A stretch of DNA of 64,000 nucleotides, from assembly GCF_007991495.1 (NCBI RefSeq), contig NZ_BJYL01000016.1:1-64000 (forward strand). The letters are read 5' to 3'. The DNA is from Sporosarcina luteola (lineage in GTDB: Bacteria > Bacillota > Bacilli > Bacillales_A > Planococcaceae). The position numbers were made by a program, and so were the translations under genes. Of this stretch, positions 55,901 to 64,000 are shown piece after piece (within the stretch, counting starts at the first letter, position 1; the number at the start of each line of letters is the position of its first letter). The notes beneath the pieces are model-generated. The model made no database searches and was not told the origin of the DNA. It saw nothing but the letters and a program-made list of their open reading frames with translations.

Positions 55901-56663
55901 CGGGGCCATCAGGCATTTCGGCAATCCGTTTCATATCTTCCGTCAACGCAATCGCTTCTTCAAGCGTATGGCGGATAGCCGTTTTCAACGGACTGATGAA
56001 GTCGAGTTCATCAATGGTCACGTCTTCATCGATTTCATATTGCATCGGAATCATCCGGAGCCATCGTTCAGGATTCGGATGCACACGCGAATAATCGTAA
56101 AGCCTGTCGATAAGCGTTTCAATCGACTGGTCGTTCCGGTCGGAAGTAAAGCTGTCCGCCAGACGGTACATCGCTTCTGGATTTTCCGCGTTATATGCAT
56201 CTTCAAGGACATCGCCGATCGTATCATCGCGCAGCAATGCCGCTTCAGTCGTATCCGCGATGCGGAAGCCCGGATCGATATCGATGAGATAAGCGTATTG
56301 GCGCACTACGTTCAAACAGAAGGAATGCAATGTGGAAATTTGCGCTTTATTCAATAAACTCAACTGCCTGCGCAAATGAATGGAATTCGGATTGACAGCA
56401 ATTGCCTCTTCCAACGCTTCAGCCATCCGATGGCGCATTTCAGCGGCAGCCGCATTCGTGAACGTGACGACGAGCAGTTCATCCACATCGATCGGATTTT
56501 TCTCGCTTAGTACCTTCTCGATCATCCGTGTAATGAGGACCTTTGTTTTCCCGGATCCCGCAGCAGCCGATACGAGTACGTCTTTCCCCGTCGCCCAAAT
56601 CGCCATCCATTGCGCATCTGTAAATGTCACGTCGGCAGGCTTAATTGGAATGTCCATCGCCAT
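52944..56663 (-). CDS. addA: ATP-dependent helicase/nuclease subunit A
   Basis: About 1239 residues. AddA is the UvrD-like 3'-5' helicase plus one nuclease of the AddAB (RecBCD-like) end-processing complex. Visible: Q-motif FTDAQWMAIWATGKDVLVSAAAGSGKT, Walker B VLVDEYQDVN, GDVKQSIYRFR, IHSSKGLEFPYVFV, VAMTRAKEHL and the C-terminal nuclease GIADCLFKEKDGWVLLDYKTD. The longest frame begins at 56693; I use the ATG at 56663, which overlaps addB by 23 bp (MAMDIPIKP). Co-transcribed with addB. Confidence 0.95.
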   Translation of the reverse strand: MAMDIPIKPADVTFTDAQWMAIWATGKDVLVSAAAGSGKTKVLITRMIEKVLSEKNPIDVDELLVVTFTNAAAAEMRHRMAEALEEAIAVNPNSIHLRRQLSLLNKAQISTLHSFCLNVVRQYAYLIDIDPGFRIADTTEAALLRDDTIGDVLEDAYNAENPEAMYRLADSFTSDRNDQSIETLIDRLYDYSRVHPNPERWLRMIPMQYEIDEDVTIDELDFISPLKTAIRHTLEEAIALTEDMKRIAEMPDGPEPLIATATADLQWIREAKHRIEEGSWEETYAFFGSLTWVKAGTIRKNTCDEELAKRAKTIRDSVKKIINSLKESYFTRKPSRLLDEIRLMAPMMHTLVGLVIDFGERYGQVKMDRGLVDFSDLEHFALQILAQEQDGELVPSDIASDYLNRFAEVLVDEYQDVNLLQEAIIQLVKRGSDADGNLFMVGDVKQSIYRFRLAEPGLFLGKYNRFTSDDGESGLKIDLNANFRSRKEVLDATNFIFSQVMGKRVGEVEYDEAAALKYGARYPEKETAAALTLLYEADEEDVVEEATELTGQSLKSSQAEARYMIRRIKELMASGAEVTDAFTDRRRPLQYSDIVILMRSMTWSGEIAEEFKLAGIPVYAELSRGYFDAIEVMIMLNTLRTIDNPYQDIPLASVLRSPFVGMTENELAQVRLAAKNKPFYEALKLFISTGGAGIAPETQVKLQRFFLMFEDWRNLARRGSLSELIWQVYSDTHYYEMVGAMPNGKQRQANLRALHDRAIDYEKTSFRGLFRFLRFIDRMQKRGDDLGAARFVSETEDVVRMMTIHSSKGLEFPYVFVAGAGRQFNKMDFNEPYLFDQHFGLAVKAIDPELRITYTSLPFLAMKEKKELEMRAEEMRVLYVAMTRAKEHLELIATVKDIEKSIGKWQDAQLIGQGEMLPEYTRSRANGYLDWIGPSIARHPDFEKFGVMYGGQSVEDPSRWEVAAYPISSFIETEELEEEIVERPEPVLHDDIVDQDWSLEVKRRFDFVYPHMASVGKRSKQTVSDLKRVSQLEQESEFDDFFTSKDDEVSTPYLHDRPSFMQTRALSGAEIGTAMHTIMQHIDMTTAHSVQDVDRFVTELTTRQLLTQEEANAVDVKSVVRFFESSMFKRLSQSERMLREVPFTYAFDGNDGDHQILQGIADCLFKEKDGWVLLDYKTDRVRGRFSSNEELDSEMQKRYGIQLSLYKKAVEAIAHIQIKEMVLYLFDGERIVHVQEESV

Positions 56664-59600
56664 TACTATCCACATCCTTCCGCATTTTTTCAAGCGACTC
56701 TTCGGGATTCATGCCTTCATATTGCCGATACTTTTGCTCGGGGTTCGTCGGGTCGAATTGACAAACCGAACGATAGGAACAAAACTGGCACGGCATCTTA
56801 TCCTTCAATTTGTAAGGATACACCCGGGTGTCGCCGGCAAGCATTCCGTCTCCTGCCTGGCGGTGACGATGCCTGACGAATTTGCGCACGACTTGCAAAT
56901 CATCCGTCGACAGCACTTTCGACGCTTTTGTAAATGAGCCATCCGTCTTCAGTGCGGCCGGTATGACAGTCGACGTCTTGCCGAGCTGTGCATCCATCCC
57001 CATGACAACTTCAGGATCATCAAGCAAATAGCCTCTCATTCGATATGATTTCAATATTTCCTCTTCAATCAAATTCTCCGTTAACTCCAGTTCCGTCCGG
57101 ATCATTGGATTATGGATATGCAAGTACAGGACACCCGCGGGATCCGCCTTGAACCCGATCCACTCCTCCGCATGTTCGACAGCGACATCCAAATACGTCA
57201 ACATCTGCAATGAAATGCCATAGTAGACGTCCGTCAAATCCAACTGCTTCGCGGATGACTTATAATCGACGATCCTTAAATAATTCTTCCCTTCGATTTC
57301 GGTCGCGTCAACTCGGTCGATCCTGCCGCGCAAATTCATTTGATTGCCCCGGCGAAGAGGAATTTCAAGAGGGGGCAGCTGTTCCCCGGGTCCGAAAGCC
57401 GCTTCGATGGCGACTGGATGGAATGCACTTTTCGTCGCCTGCTTGCCGAGCGCAAAAATCGTCCGCGTCAAAATATGCGTCAATTTCCGCCTTATATAAT
57501 GGTACCGGCTCGTCGACAGCAAAATCCGGTTAAAGAACATCGGGGTAATATACTCCATTGCGTCCCGTGACAATTGCCAGCACTGCTCCTTGGAAAGCTC
57601 CGTCCAAGACTTGCCCGTCCGATTCATTTCATCCGAAATCCACTTCAAAGCCGCGTGGAATAAATCACCGACGGATGGAGCTTCAAGGGTAAATTCCATC
57701 CTCTCCTGCAACCCTAACCCGTATGAAGCGAAATGTTGGAAAGGACAGCTGTAGTACGACTCAACCCTCGAAACGCTCGACACGAATGATTTGCCGTAAA
57801 GACCTTCCGTCATCTGTGGCATAAGCCGCTCGGTCTCATTCCGGTTTTCCATCGGCTTTGTAATGTATTGGAGTACTGAAGACCAAAGCGGATCCTCTTC
57901 ATAATAGGCAAGCACTGCGCGCCATTCAGCCGAAAGTTCCCGCGTATGTTCGGCTTCCTTCACTTTCATCGAAACATACGGCAGAGACGTACGCGGATGG
58001 ACGATATAGGTTGCTTCTTCATCTTTATTCAACAGTTCGGACGGATCCGTCACCGCAAGCTCCATTTCAATTCCCGGCAACATTTGCTGGATCCTTGGAA
58101 TGTAGAGCGACGGCAACAGTGATTTCTCTTCCTCATCTGCAATCGGGTAGGAAATGAACAGCTTTTCCCTCGCCGACGTGAACGCCCGGTATGCCATATA
58201 CGATTCATCCATCAATTTCATCTTCGAGGATGGCGCAAGCTCAAGTCCATTCATCGTGAACCATTCCCTGTCCGAATCGGATAGGATTCCTTCCGCATCG
58301 ATTCGCTGCGGCAGTACGCCATCGTTGACGCCGATGACGAATGCAACGTCGATCTCCATAAGACTAGAAAGCTCAATCGTCGTTACGGTCACTTGGTCGA
58401 GCGATGGCGGGATGCGCGTAAATTCTAGGGTATCGAATCCTTCATCCAAAATCCGGGCAGCCTCTTTCAATTCCAGCTGCTTGTCCCCGAACATAAGGAC
58501 AAATTGGTCAAGGACATTGATCCACGAATTCCATGCCTGCTCATGCTCCGTTGCATTCAATAGCCGGCCAGCACGCTCTTCCTCCGCCCGCAAGTCGATG
58601 ATCTTATCAAACACTTGCAATGACTCCATGAATAAAAACATCGCTTCAGCGACATCACGGCCATTTTTGGAACGTTTCAACCTACCTTCGAACGCGGCAA
58701 GCGGCTCACGGATCAAATCCCTGATCATATGCAGCTCTCGTTCCAACTGCAACTCCTCGTCGGTCTGTACGGTCGTATGCAATTCCAATCCGCGGTATCT
58801 TTTCACCTTCCAGCGTGCATCGTCAAACCACCGATTCCCATAGATGCCATTCGCAAGCACGTAATTCTCCAGTTGGTCCGCACGCTCACGCCAGATGAGC
58901 TTGTCCTCTTGGTGCGGGAAAAACAGATCGGTTTTGACCGCACGAAAAACCGTTTCATACGTCCAACCCGATGTCACAGCTTCCAGAACTGAACGCGAAA
59001 ACTCGATGAGCGGATGATGCAGCATCGGCTTTTTACGGCTGATGAAAACAGGAATATCATATTGCGAAAAAATCGTTTCAATCAACTCATCGTATTTATC
59101 GGGCTGACGGTACAAAATCGAAATATCCTTATACCGCTCCCCGTTCATCACTTGCTCACGGATTTTCCTAGCAACAGCATGGATTTCCGCTCTGCGATCC
59201 GTTGCCTCAATCAGCGTAATTGCTCCTTCTGATGCCCTTTCCGGAGAGGGATAAAGTTCAAACCCCTTCTCGAAATGCCGAAGCTCCTCATTTGTAAACC
59301 GAAGCGTTTCCACGAGATGGATTTCCCCTTCAACTTCCACCGCTTCATTGCGCGCAATCTCCCGCAACTTCATCGCCGTCCGGACAGGGTTGAAAAACAA
59401 TTCATGATCCGCATGACCCGTCAAATCAGACTCCATCGGCAACACGACCGTCACCCGGTGCCCATGCTTCATCAATTCCGTTATGATCTCATACTCCCGT
59501 GCTGTAAAACTTTCAAATCCATCTATATACACGTCGGCATCTTTTATAAGTTCCGAGAATTTAATTTGCGAAGCCAATAACGCAAGATGCCCTTCACTGT

Positions 59601-60138
59601 CCACATAAGCTGTCCCAAGGCGTTCTTCGATTTTCGTGAGGAGCAATGCTAAATCGCTCACCTTGTCCTGCAACGTACGAGGAGCATTTCCCGCGGACAA
59701 GCCCTCCTGCAAACCAGCCAATGCTTCGTGATCCAAGCAATACCTGCTAAACTCCTTCATCAGATCCCCGATCCTCTCGGTGAACCCTCTTTTATTCGCA
59801 GCCTGGCGGAACAATTTCAGCTCATCCCGATTCTCCTCCAACACGCTGCGCACAAGCATCCGGTAACCGAAACCGTCCACTTCCTTGCGAGTAATGCCGC
59901 CCGTCTCCTGCAACACTCGCCAAGCAAGCCGCTTGAACGTCGACACTTGCGCCCGGATGATCCCGTTTAAACCGAAATTCACCGATAAACTATGCTCCAT
60001 CGAATACGACATCTGATCCGGCACAATCAAAATAACCGCCGGCCCAAGCGGATCCCGCTCAAGCTCCTCTGCAATCTCCCGCTCCATCAACGTCGTCTTC
60101 CCCGTCCCGGCCCGGCCGGTCACAAAACGCAAAGTCAT
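56641..60138 (-). CDS. addB: ATP-dependent helicase/nuclease subunit B
   Basis: 1165 residues, matching the B. subtilis AddB length. Walker A is GRAGTGKTTLME at the N-terminus. The C-terminal nuclease has RGRIDRVD and LRIVDYKSS. The Fe-S cluster cysteines are one in YYSCPFQHFASYG and three in CQFCSYRSVC. AddB senses Chi and cuts the 5' strand. Both nuclease centres of the pair look intact. The start follows GGAGGGAAAGG. Confidence 0.96.
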   Translation of the reverse strand: MTLRFVTGRAGTGKTTLMEREIAEELERDPLGPAVILIVPDQMSYSMEHSLSVNFGLNGIIRAQVSTFKRLAWRVLQETGGITRKEVDGFGYRMLVRSVLEENRDELKLFRQAANKRGFTERIGDLMKEFSRYCLDHEALAGLQEGLSAGNAPRTLQDKVSDLALLLTKIEERLGTAYVDSEGHLALLASQIKFSELIKDADVYIDGFESFTAREYEIITELMKHGHRVTVVLPMESDLTGHADHELFFNPVRTAMKLREIARNEAVEVEGEIHLVETLRFTNEELRHFEKGFELYPSPERASEGAITLIEATDRRAEIHAVARKIREQVMNGERYKDISILYRQPDKYDELIETIFSQYDIPVFISRKKPMLHHPLIEFSRSVLEAVTSGWTYETVFRAVKTDLFFPHQEDKLIWRERADQLENYVLANGIYGNRWFDDARWKVKRYRGLELHTTVQTDEELQLERELHMIRDLIREPLAAFEGRLKRSKNGRDVAEAMFLFMESLQVFDKIIDLRAEEERAGRLLNATEHEQAWNSWINVLDQFVLMFGDKQLELKEAARILDEGFDTLEFTRIPPSLDQVTVTTIELSSLMEIDVAFVIGVNDGVLPQRIDAEGILSDSDREWFTMNGLELAPSSKMKLMDESYMAYRAFTSAREKLFISYPIADEEEKSLLPSLYIPRIQQMLPGIEMELAVTDPSELLNKDEEATYIVHPRTSLPYVSMKVKEAEHTRELSAEWRAVLAYYEEDPLWSSVLQYITKPMENRNETERLMPQMTEGLYGKSFVSSVSRVESYYSCPFQHFASYGLGLQERMEFTLEAPSVGDLFHAALKWISDEMNRTGKSWTELSKEQCWQLSRDAMEYITPMFFNRILLSTSRYHYIRRKLTHILTRTIFALGKQATKSAFHPVAIEAAFGPGEQLPPLEIPLRRGNQMNLRGRIDRVDATEIEGKNYLRIVDYKSSAKQLDLTDVYYGISLQMLTYLDVAVEHAEEWIGFKADPAGVLYLHIHNPMIRTELELTENLIEEEILKSYRMRGYLLDDPEVVMGMDAQLGKTSTVIPAALKTDGSFTKASKVLSTDDLQVVRKFVRHRHRQAGDGMLAGDTRVYPYKLKDKMPCQFCSYRSVCQFDPTNPEQKYRQYEGMNPEESLEKMRKDVDSNGDGHSN

Positions 60139-60230
60139 CGTCCTTTCCCTCCAATCAAAATAAAAATCCCTATCACCCTACCTTTCATTGTACCGAAAGA
60201 ATAGAAGGACAGGAACTATTTAAGCAACAC

Positions 60231-60307
60231 CTTTTCCGAAAGCACTGCGGGGTCTCACTTGTCCCGCTCATCCCACAGGAGTCGCCGCTCTGCACTCCAA
60301 TCAACAG
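60231..60307 (-). repeat. Partial copy of the trpS-leader repeat
   Basis: Read on the minus strand it begins GTTGATTGGAGTG, continues GCGGCGACTCC and later GAGACCCCGCA, matching the first half of the 38812-38946 element with many changes. It lies upstream of addB. Confidence 0.65.
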
Positions 60308-60333
60308 GACTCACCTGTATATAAAGTGAAATT

Positions 60334-60373
60334 GAAAACAGCGATCCATTTTCGAATTGGAGCACTGTTTTTA
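60334..60373 (-). terminator. Terminator of the TVP38 gene
   Basis: AAACAGTGCTCCAA pairs imperfectly with TGGATCGCTGTTT on the minus strand. Confidence 0.55.
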
Positions 60374-60405
60374 TTGTATAATTAACAGATCAGCGACGGT
60401 GCCTG

Positions 60406-61038
60406 TCACCGCTTTTCATGCTTCTCCTCATCCTGAAATATTGAACTCGATTCCTCTTCCACCCGCTTATCGAGCCGCTTCTCGAACCACTTGCCGACAA
60501 CCCATAACAAAACGATAATCGAAATGACAATCGCCGTCCGTATCGGCTGCGTCAACAGCGCTTTCAAATCATATCCGATAAAACTAATTGTAAAAATCAT
60601 GACGAATTTCCCCGCCATCAGAATAGCTAAATAACTTTTCTTCTTCATATTCGACAAACCCGCCACAAGATTCACAAGTGCAGAAGGCGTAAATGGAAAA
60701 CATATCAATAGAAACAACGGACCAAAACCATTCCGCTCTACCCATCCAATGAGCTGCTGCACTTTCGCATGCCTCGTCAAAAAACGCAAAAAACGATTCC
60801 GTCCGTATTTCCGTATAATCAAAAATACGGCATAGGAACCCGCAACCGTCCCCGCCCACGACAAGATGAAGCCATACCAAAGCCCATAAGCTCCTGCATT
60901 TGCAAAAACAAACACAAAGAGTGGTAAAAAAGGCAAAAACGACTCTATGAAAGGCAGCAAAAGACCAAAAAAGGGCCCCAATGCCTTATACTGTTCAGCC
61001 AACTCAATAATTTTATCAACATCCAACCAATCACCCAT
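60406..61038 (-). CDS. TVP38/TMEM64-family membrane protein
   Basis: A 210-residue protein with about five helices and the DedA/SNARE-associated fold features FIESFLPFLPLFVFVFANAG, SWAGTVAGSYAVFLIIRKYG and CFPFTPSALVNLVAGLS. It resembles B. subtilis YhjE, found near addB-addA there too. Its function is not firmly known (membrane homeostasis or lipid scrambling are suggested for the superfamily). The start is the ATG at 61038, after GAGGGTG. The stop codon lies inside a GGTGACAGGCACC repeat. Confidence 0.85.
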   Translation of the reverse strand: MGDWLDVDKIIELAEQYKALGPFFGLLLPFIESFLPFLPLFVFVFANAGAYGLWYGFILSWAGTVAGSYAVFLIIRKYGRNRFLRFLTRHAKVQQLIGWVERNGFGPLFLLICFPFTPSALVNLVAGLSNMKKKSYLAILMAGKFVMIFTISFIGYDLKALLTQPIRTAIVISIIVLLWVVGKWFEKRLDKRVEEESSSIFQDEEKHEKR

Positions 61039-61177
61039 TTGCAACACCCTCGCCATGTCAACAATTGTTCCACTAATAGAATAATACTACCAATATTCCC
61101 TTTTCCCTTATAGAATACCACCAAAACGCAAAGTTATAGTATAATTTTAGTCATACATATGAGAAAGATGTGACAAT

Positions 61178-61903
61178 ATGAGAAAACACCAGTTCATCTC
61201 CGGGCTAAAAGCCGGACTCAGTATCGCGATCGGCTACTTTCCAATCGCTCTTACATTCGGATTACTCGCCAAAACAACGGGACTTTCACTCATCGAAGCA
61301 ACGGCCATGAGCATGTTCGTCTATGCTGGCGCTTCACAATATATTGCACTCAGCCTCATTAATTTCGGAGTCGACCCGGTCACCATCGTCATCAACACAT
61401 TCATCGTCAACATCCGTCACTTCCTTATGACGGCTTCACTGAATGAAAAGATGCATCGCGCTCCGAAATGGGTCAAAGCAATCTACGCGTTTGGCATTAC
61501 AGACGAATCATTTTCAGTGCTAGCGACGAGAAAGGAAGAAAAAATCACAACCGCCTTCGCCTTCGGTGTCGCAACCATCGCCTATAGCAGCTGGGTCATC
61601 TTCACCGCGGTCGGCCATGTCGTCGGCGCAAACTTGCCCGAATTCCTGCAAGTCGCCATGTCCATCGCGCTATACGCCATGTTCATCGGCCTGCTCGTAC
61701 CTGCGATGAAAGGTAACCGTAAAGTCATCATGCTCGCTAGTCTGGCAGCTGGCATCCATTGCATCATCTATTTCGGCGAACTGCTATCGACCGGCTGGGC
61801 CATACTCGTCTCCACACTAGCATCCGCAATTATCGTCGAAATCATATACACGCGAAGCGGCAAAAACCCCTCGCAAATATTTAAAAACAAGGAGGCAAAC
61901 TAA
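61178..61903 (+). CDS. azlC: Branched-chain amino acid exporter, large subunit AzlC
   Basis: A 241-residue membrane protein of the AzlC/YgaZ family, with the opening GLKAGLSIAIGYFPIALTFG and TAMSMFVYAGASQYIALSLI, NIRHFLMTASL and a C-terminal helix cluster. With AzlD it exports branched-chain amino acids or their analogues. The ribosome site is weak. It overlaps azlD by 1 bp (TAATG). Confidence 0.92.
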   Translation: MRKHQFISGLKAGLSIAIGYFPIALTFGLLAKTTGLSLIEATAMSMFVYAGASQYIALSLINFGVDPVTIVINTFIVNIRHFLMTASLNEKMHRAPKWVKAIYAFGITDESFSVLATRKEEKITTAFAFGVATIAYSSWVIFTAVGHVVGANLPEFLQVAMSIALYAMFIGLLVPAMKGNRKVIMLASLAAGIHCIIYFGELLSTGWAILVSTLASAIIVEIIYTRSGKNPSQIFKNKEAN

Positions 61904-62211
61904 TGGGACCCACATACTGGTGGATGCTTTTCGGGATGGCACTCGTCACGTACATCCCGAGAATGGTGCCACTCACTTTCCTTGACGGCAAAGAATTGCC
62001 TCCAATCATTAGCGGCATCCTCAGCAACATTCCTTATGCCGTGCTCGGAGCACTTATCTTCCCAGCCATCCTCTTCGTACAGGAAGGCAACATCCTATTC
62101 GGCATCATCGGCGCAGCAACCGCCTTCCTTATTGCATTTCTCGGCGGCGGCGTCATGCCCGTCGTCCTTGGTACAATCGGCGTACTCGCCATCTACAGCC
62201 TTTTCATGTAG
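61903..62211 (+). CDS. azlD: Branched-chain amino acid exporter, small subunit AzlD
   Basis: A 102-residue protein with three to four helices and the AzlD motif LVTYIPRMVPLTFLDGKELPP. It partners AzlC. The AAGGAGG site lies in the end of azlC. Confidence 0.92.
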   Translation: MGPTYWWMLFGMALVTYIPRMVPLTFLDGKELPPIISGILSNIPYAVLGALIFPAILFVQEGNILFGIIGAATAFLIAFLGGGVMPVVLGTIGVLAIYSLFM

Positions 62212-62288
62212 GTCAATACCGTTTATTTTGTTAATCGCGGTAGGATTCATTAGGGCTTCGCCCATTCAAGAGACTTCCGCACTCATTC

Positions 62289-62320
62289 AAAAAGCCGCCC
62301 CATAACCGGAGCGGCTTTTC
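62289..62320. terminator. Terminator between azlD and csbA
   Basis: AAAGCCGCCCC pairs with GG-GCGGCTTT (one bulge), serving the convergent ends. Confidence 0.7.
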
Positions 62321-62325
62321 ATTAT

Positions 62326-62589
62326 TTATTCGTCAACTTCATGCCCTTGCTTCTTCGCCCTTTTCACCATTCGCGTCGCATACCAGAAACCGACCGTCAG
62401 CGAAAGCGCATCCGCCACATACAAGATCCAGTTATGTGTGTAGCCTGCGTAAACGGAAGCGGCAATGAGCGCAATCGTCAAAGTAAGCCCGACAATATGG
62501 TGGAAAGTGACCCGCGTAAAGAACACGACGAGTAATCCGGGAAGAAACAACGCTAAAATTAATTTAGTTTCCAACAAAGCGATATCCAT
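62326..62589 (-). CDS. csbA: CsbA-family membrane protein
   Basis: An 87-residue protein with three helices and the CsbA pattern LALFLPGLLVVFFTRVTFHHIVGL, ending in a basic-acidic tail (KRAKKQGHEVDE). In B. subtilis csbA belongs to the sigma-B general stress regulon. I could not find a sigma-B promoter in the 24-bp gap to the PDZ protein gene, so the two may be co-transcribed. Confidence 0.8.
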   Translation of the reverse strand: MDIALLETKLILALFLPGLLVVFFTRVTFHHIVGLTLTIALIAASVYAGYTHNWILYVADALSLTVGFWYATRMVKRAKKQGHEVDE

Positions 62590-62613
62590 TTTAACCCTAA
62601 CCTTCCGAATGGT

Positions 62614-63783
62614 TTAGCGGACAACGAGCAGTCCTAACCGATGATGATCATGTCGATACAGCACCTGTTGCATGAGGCGTACTTCTCCGTCACGGCCGAT
62701 CACTTGCAGACGACAATGTGCCGCATTCACTTGAATCGCGTCGTACAATTCTTTTTCATTCGACACTTGGATGCCATTTACAGTACGGATGCATTCACCC
62801 GGCAGCAAACCAAGTTTGTCGCCAGGAGACTCAGGCAAAATTCCTGCAATGATAACACCTGTTGGTTTCGGAGCTGCAGCAAAACCGCCTTTGCGTTCAC
62901 GGACAGCAACGATGATGGAAAGCATCACCCTTCCAATAACTCCGACCAGCAAAGCGGCCCAGCCTAAGATCGGCATCCACCAAGCGAAAGCGCCGATAAC
63001 AACAACGATTGCGCCTATCGTAATGACAGCTTGTCCGATTTTCGGGAACAAGACGTCAGGGAAGCTCGCTCTCGCAATTTGCGAGAAGCCGATAATGATC
63101 GGAACAGGCAAAAAGCTGAAAGTAGTAGCGCCCAATGTCAACTGAGGCCAATACGGCGTAAATGCCAACATGAAGTCACCCGGTACAAGAAAAACGATTG
63201 GCAACAGCCAAAGCCGTTTCGCTTTGAAGGCGGCTGCCCGTAACCCCCGGTTTGTATTCGTTAAGAAAGGTGAAGCATAGCGAGCGATGTGGCGGCGAAT
63301 AAGGACTCCTTCTGCAATAAGGAAAAGTCCAGCGATGACAGGAACCGTCAATGCCAAGTCGCCGAACAAGTCAAGATCGGCTACAGTCCAACCACGAAAT
63401 GCAAAATCCGGAACGAATTGCTGAAGTGCATATAAGCCGAAAAATGCGATTGCCGCAAAATAAATCGGTGACGTCGCTTGATAATAAAATGAAATCATCG
63501 CTAAAATGGCAGCCGCCGAGAATAAGACGATCCATCCGATATCGACCGTCAAGCCGATCCCCGACAGCAACACCGATAATATCAGAGCTGGCAACCACGA
63601 TTCAGCAAGCAGCCTTTTCATCTCCGTCAAACCGGGATGCAGGCGGACTAGGAAACTGCGCCTTTCCCGTTTCACCCGGAAATACCCCAACCCGACCGCT
63701 ACTACAATAGCAATCAACCAAACTGGATTCAGGAAAAATAGTGCAATCGCCTTTAACAGATCTAAAATTACTTGCTCACCCAT
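62614..63783 (-). CDS. minJ: PDZ-domain polytopic membrane protein, probable MinJ
   Basis: A 389-residue protein with eight or so helices followed by a C-terminal PDZ domain (about 305-389; GIIAGILPESPGDKLGLLPGE, IRTVNGIQVSNEKELYDAI). This architecture and length, plus the neighbouring csbA, match B. subtilis MinJ (YvjD), which links DivIVA to MinCD and sets the division site. No protease domain is present, so it is not a CtpB-type protein. The start is ATG 63783; a TTG one codon upstream is possible. Confidence 0.8.
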   Translation of the reverse strand: MGEQVILDLLKAIALFFLNPVWLIAIVVAVGLGYFRVKRERRSFLVRLHPGLTEMKRLLAESWLPALILSVLLSGIGLTVDIGWIVLFSAAAILAMISFYYQATSPIYFAAIAFFGLYALQQFVPDFAFRGWTVADLDLFGDLALTVPVIAGLFLIAEGVLIRRHIARYASPFLTNTNRGLRAAAFKAKRLWLLPIVFLVPGDFMLAFTPYWPQLTLGATTFSFLPVPIIIGFSQIARASFPDVLFPKIGQAVITIGAIVVVIGAFAWWMPILGWAALLVGVIGRVMLSIIVAVRERKGGFAAAPKPTGVIIAGILPESPGDKLGLLPGECIRTVNGIQVSNEKELYDAIQVNAAHCRLQVIGRDGEVRLMQQVLYRHDHHRLGLLVVR

Positions 63784-63873
63784 CAACCCATCACCATCCC
63801 ATCCCCGAAAACATGATTATTCTCTATTGTATCAAAAGAATAGTCTTCAGTGTGAGACAATCAATAAAAAAAG

Positions 63874-63956
63874 CAGGTGCCTGCCCCCTAAACAATTCCG
63901 AATTCTACGGGTGACAGGCACCAGAACGATTCTGAATTCAATGGGTGGCAGGCACC
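63874..63956. repeat. GGTGCCTG-CAGGCACC repeat element
   Basis: GGTGCCTGCCCCC, then GGGTGACAGGCACC, then GGGTGGCAGGCACC, separated by two AATTC-GAATTC-type segments. The outer arms can pair, and TTTTTA follows. A single copy of the core (GGTGCCTGTCACC) occurs at 60398-60410. Confidence 0.75.
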
Positions 63957-64000
63957 GCGTTTTTATTCACTCAGTAAGTGATGGATATAGCCAATTGCGA

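Overview
The window looks like a chromosomal segment of an endospore-forming, low-to-moderate G+C Gram-positive bacterium of the order Bacillales. The most likely family is Planococcaceae, in the Sporosarcina/Lysinibacillus neighbourhood; this assignment is inference. It rests on the many spore genes (spoVAC-spoVAD-spoVAE, spoVIF, YjcZ-type peptide, CotY/CotZ-type and CotO-like coat proteins), on gene order that closely follows the Bacillus subtilis yjc-yjb, yja, yit and yis regions, and on strong AGGAGG ribosome binding sites. No rRNA, tRNA, CRISPR array, complete prophage or insertion sequence was found. Most of the window is ordinary core genome.

Layout. 1-20 kb: a decayed MFS transporter fragment, helD, a chemotaxis receptor, a dipeptide-epimerase/acetyltransferase pair, a VOC protein, an SLC13 permease with RCK_C domains, a three-gene ABC-2 exporter (one permease fused to a lipoprotein), a TAXI-type TRAP operon, a PgpA-like gene, then yjcH-yjcG-yjcF. 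20-26 kb: sporulation genes and mgtE. 26-36.7 kb: prpE, rluD-type pseudouridine synthase, nadK, relQ, yjbL, a lytic transglycosylase, a truncated globin, spxH, pepF, coiA, mecA and spx. 37-45.5 kb: a secreted glycoside-hydrolase-like protein, a tryptophan T-box with trpS, fabF, fabH with a FapR operator, yjzB, and a ClpB that lacks its N-domain and sits behind a CtsR operator. 45.5-64 kb: yitW, yitV, yitU, degV, a membrane-anchored GH13-like protein, yisL, yisK, a DUF418 protein, addB-addA, a TVP38 protein, azlC-azlD, and a minJ-csbA pair.

How the genes work together. Spx, its ClpXP adaptor SpxH, the ClpC adaptor MecA and the CtsR-controlled ClpB form a stress/proteolysis set. NadK, RelQ and the pseudouridine synthase form the conserved nadK neighbourhood. 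AddA and AddB form the RecBCD-like repair nuclease. The SpoVA proteins move dipicolinic acid into the spore.

The most unusual content is non-coding or concerns translation starts. There is a 14-copy array of GAGAAC repeats phased at 21 bp (42.9-43.2 kb), a two-copy relative at 0.48 kb, and an unrelated sequence with the same 21-bp period at 31.8 kb. There is a 52-bp tandem repeat at 20.3 kb. A dispersed repeat sits inside the trpS T-box leader. Two genes appear to use ATT as initiator behind a strong Shine-Dalgarno; one of them also has a well-formed sigma-K promoter inside mgtE. The GH13 protein has lost the canonical catalytic residues. I did not find a convincing wholly new defence or biosynthetic system.
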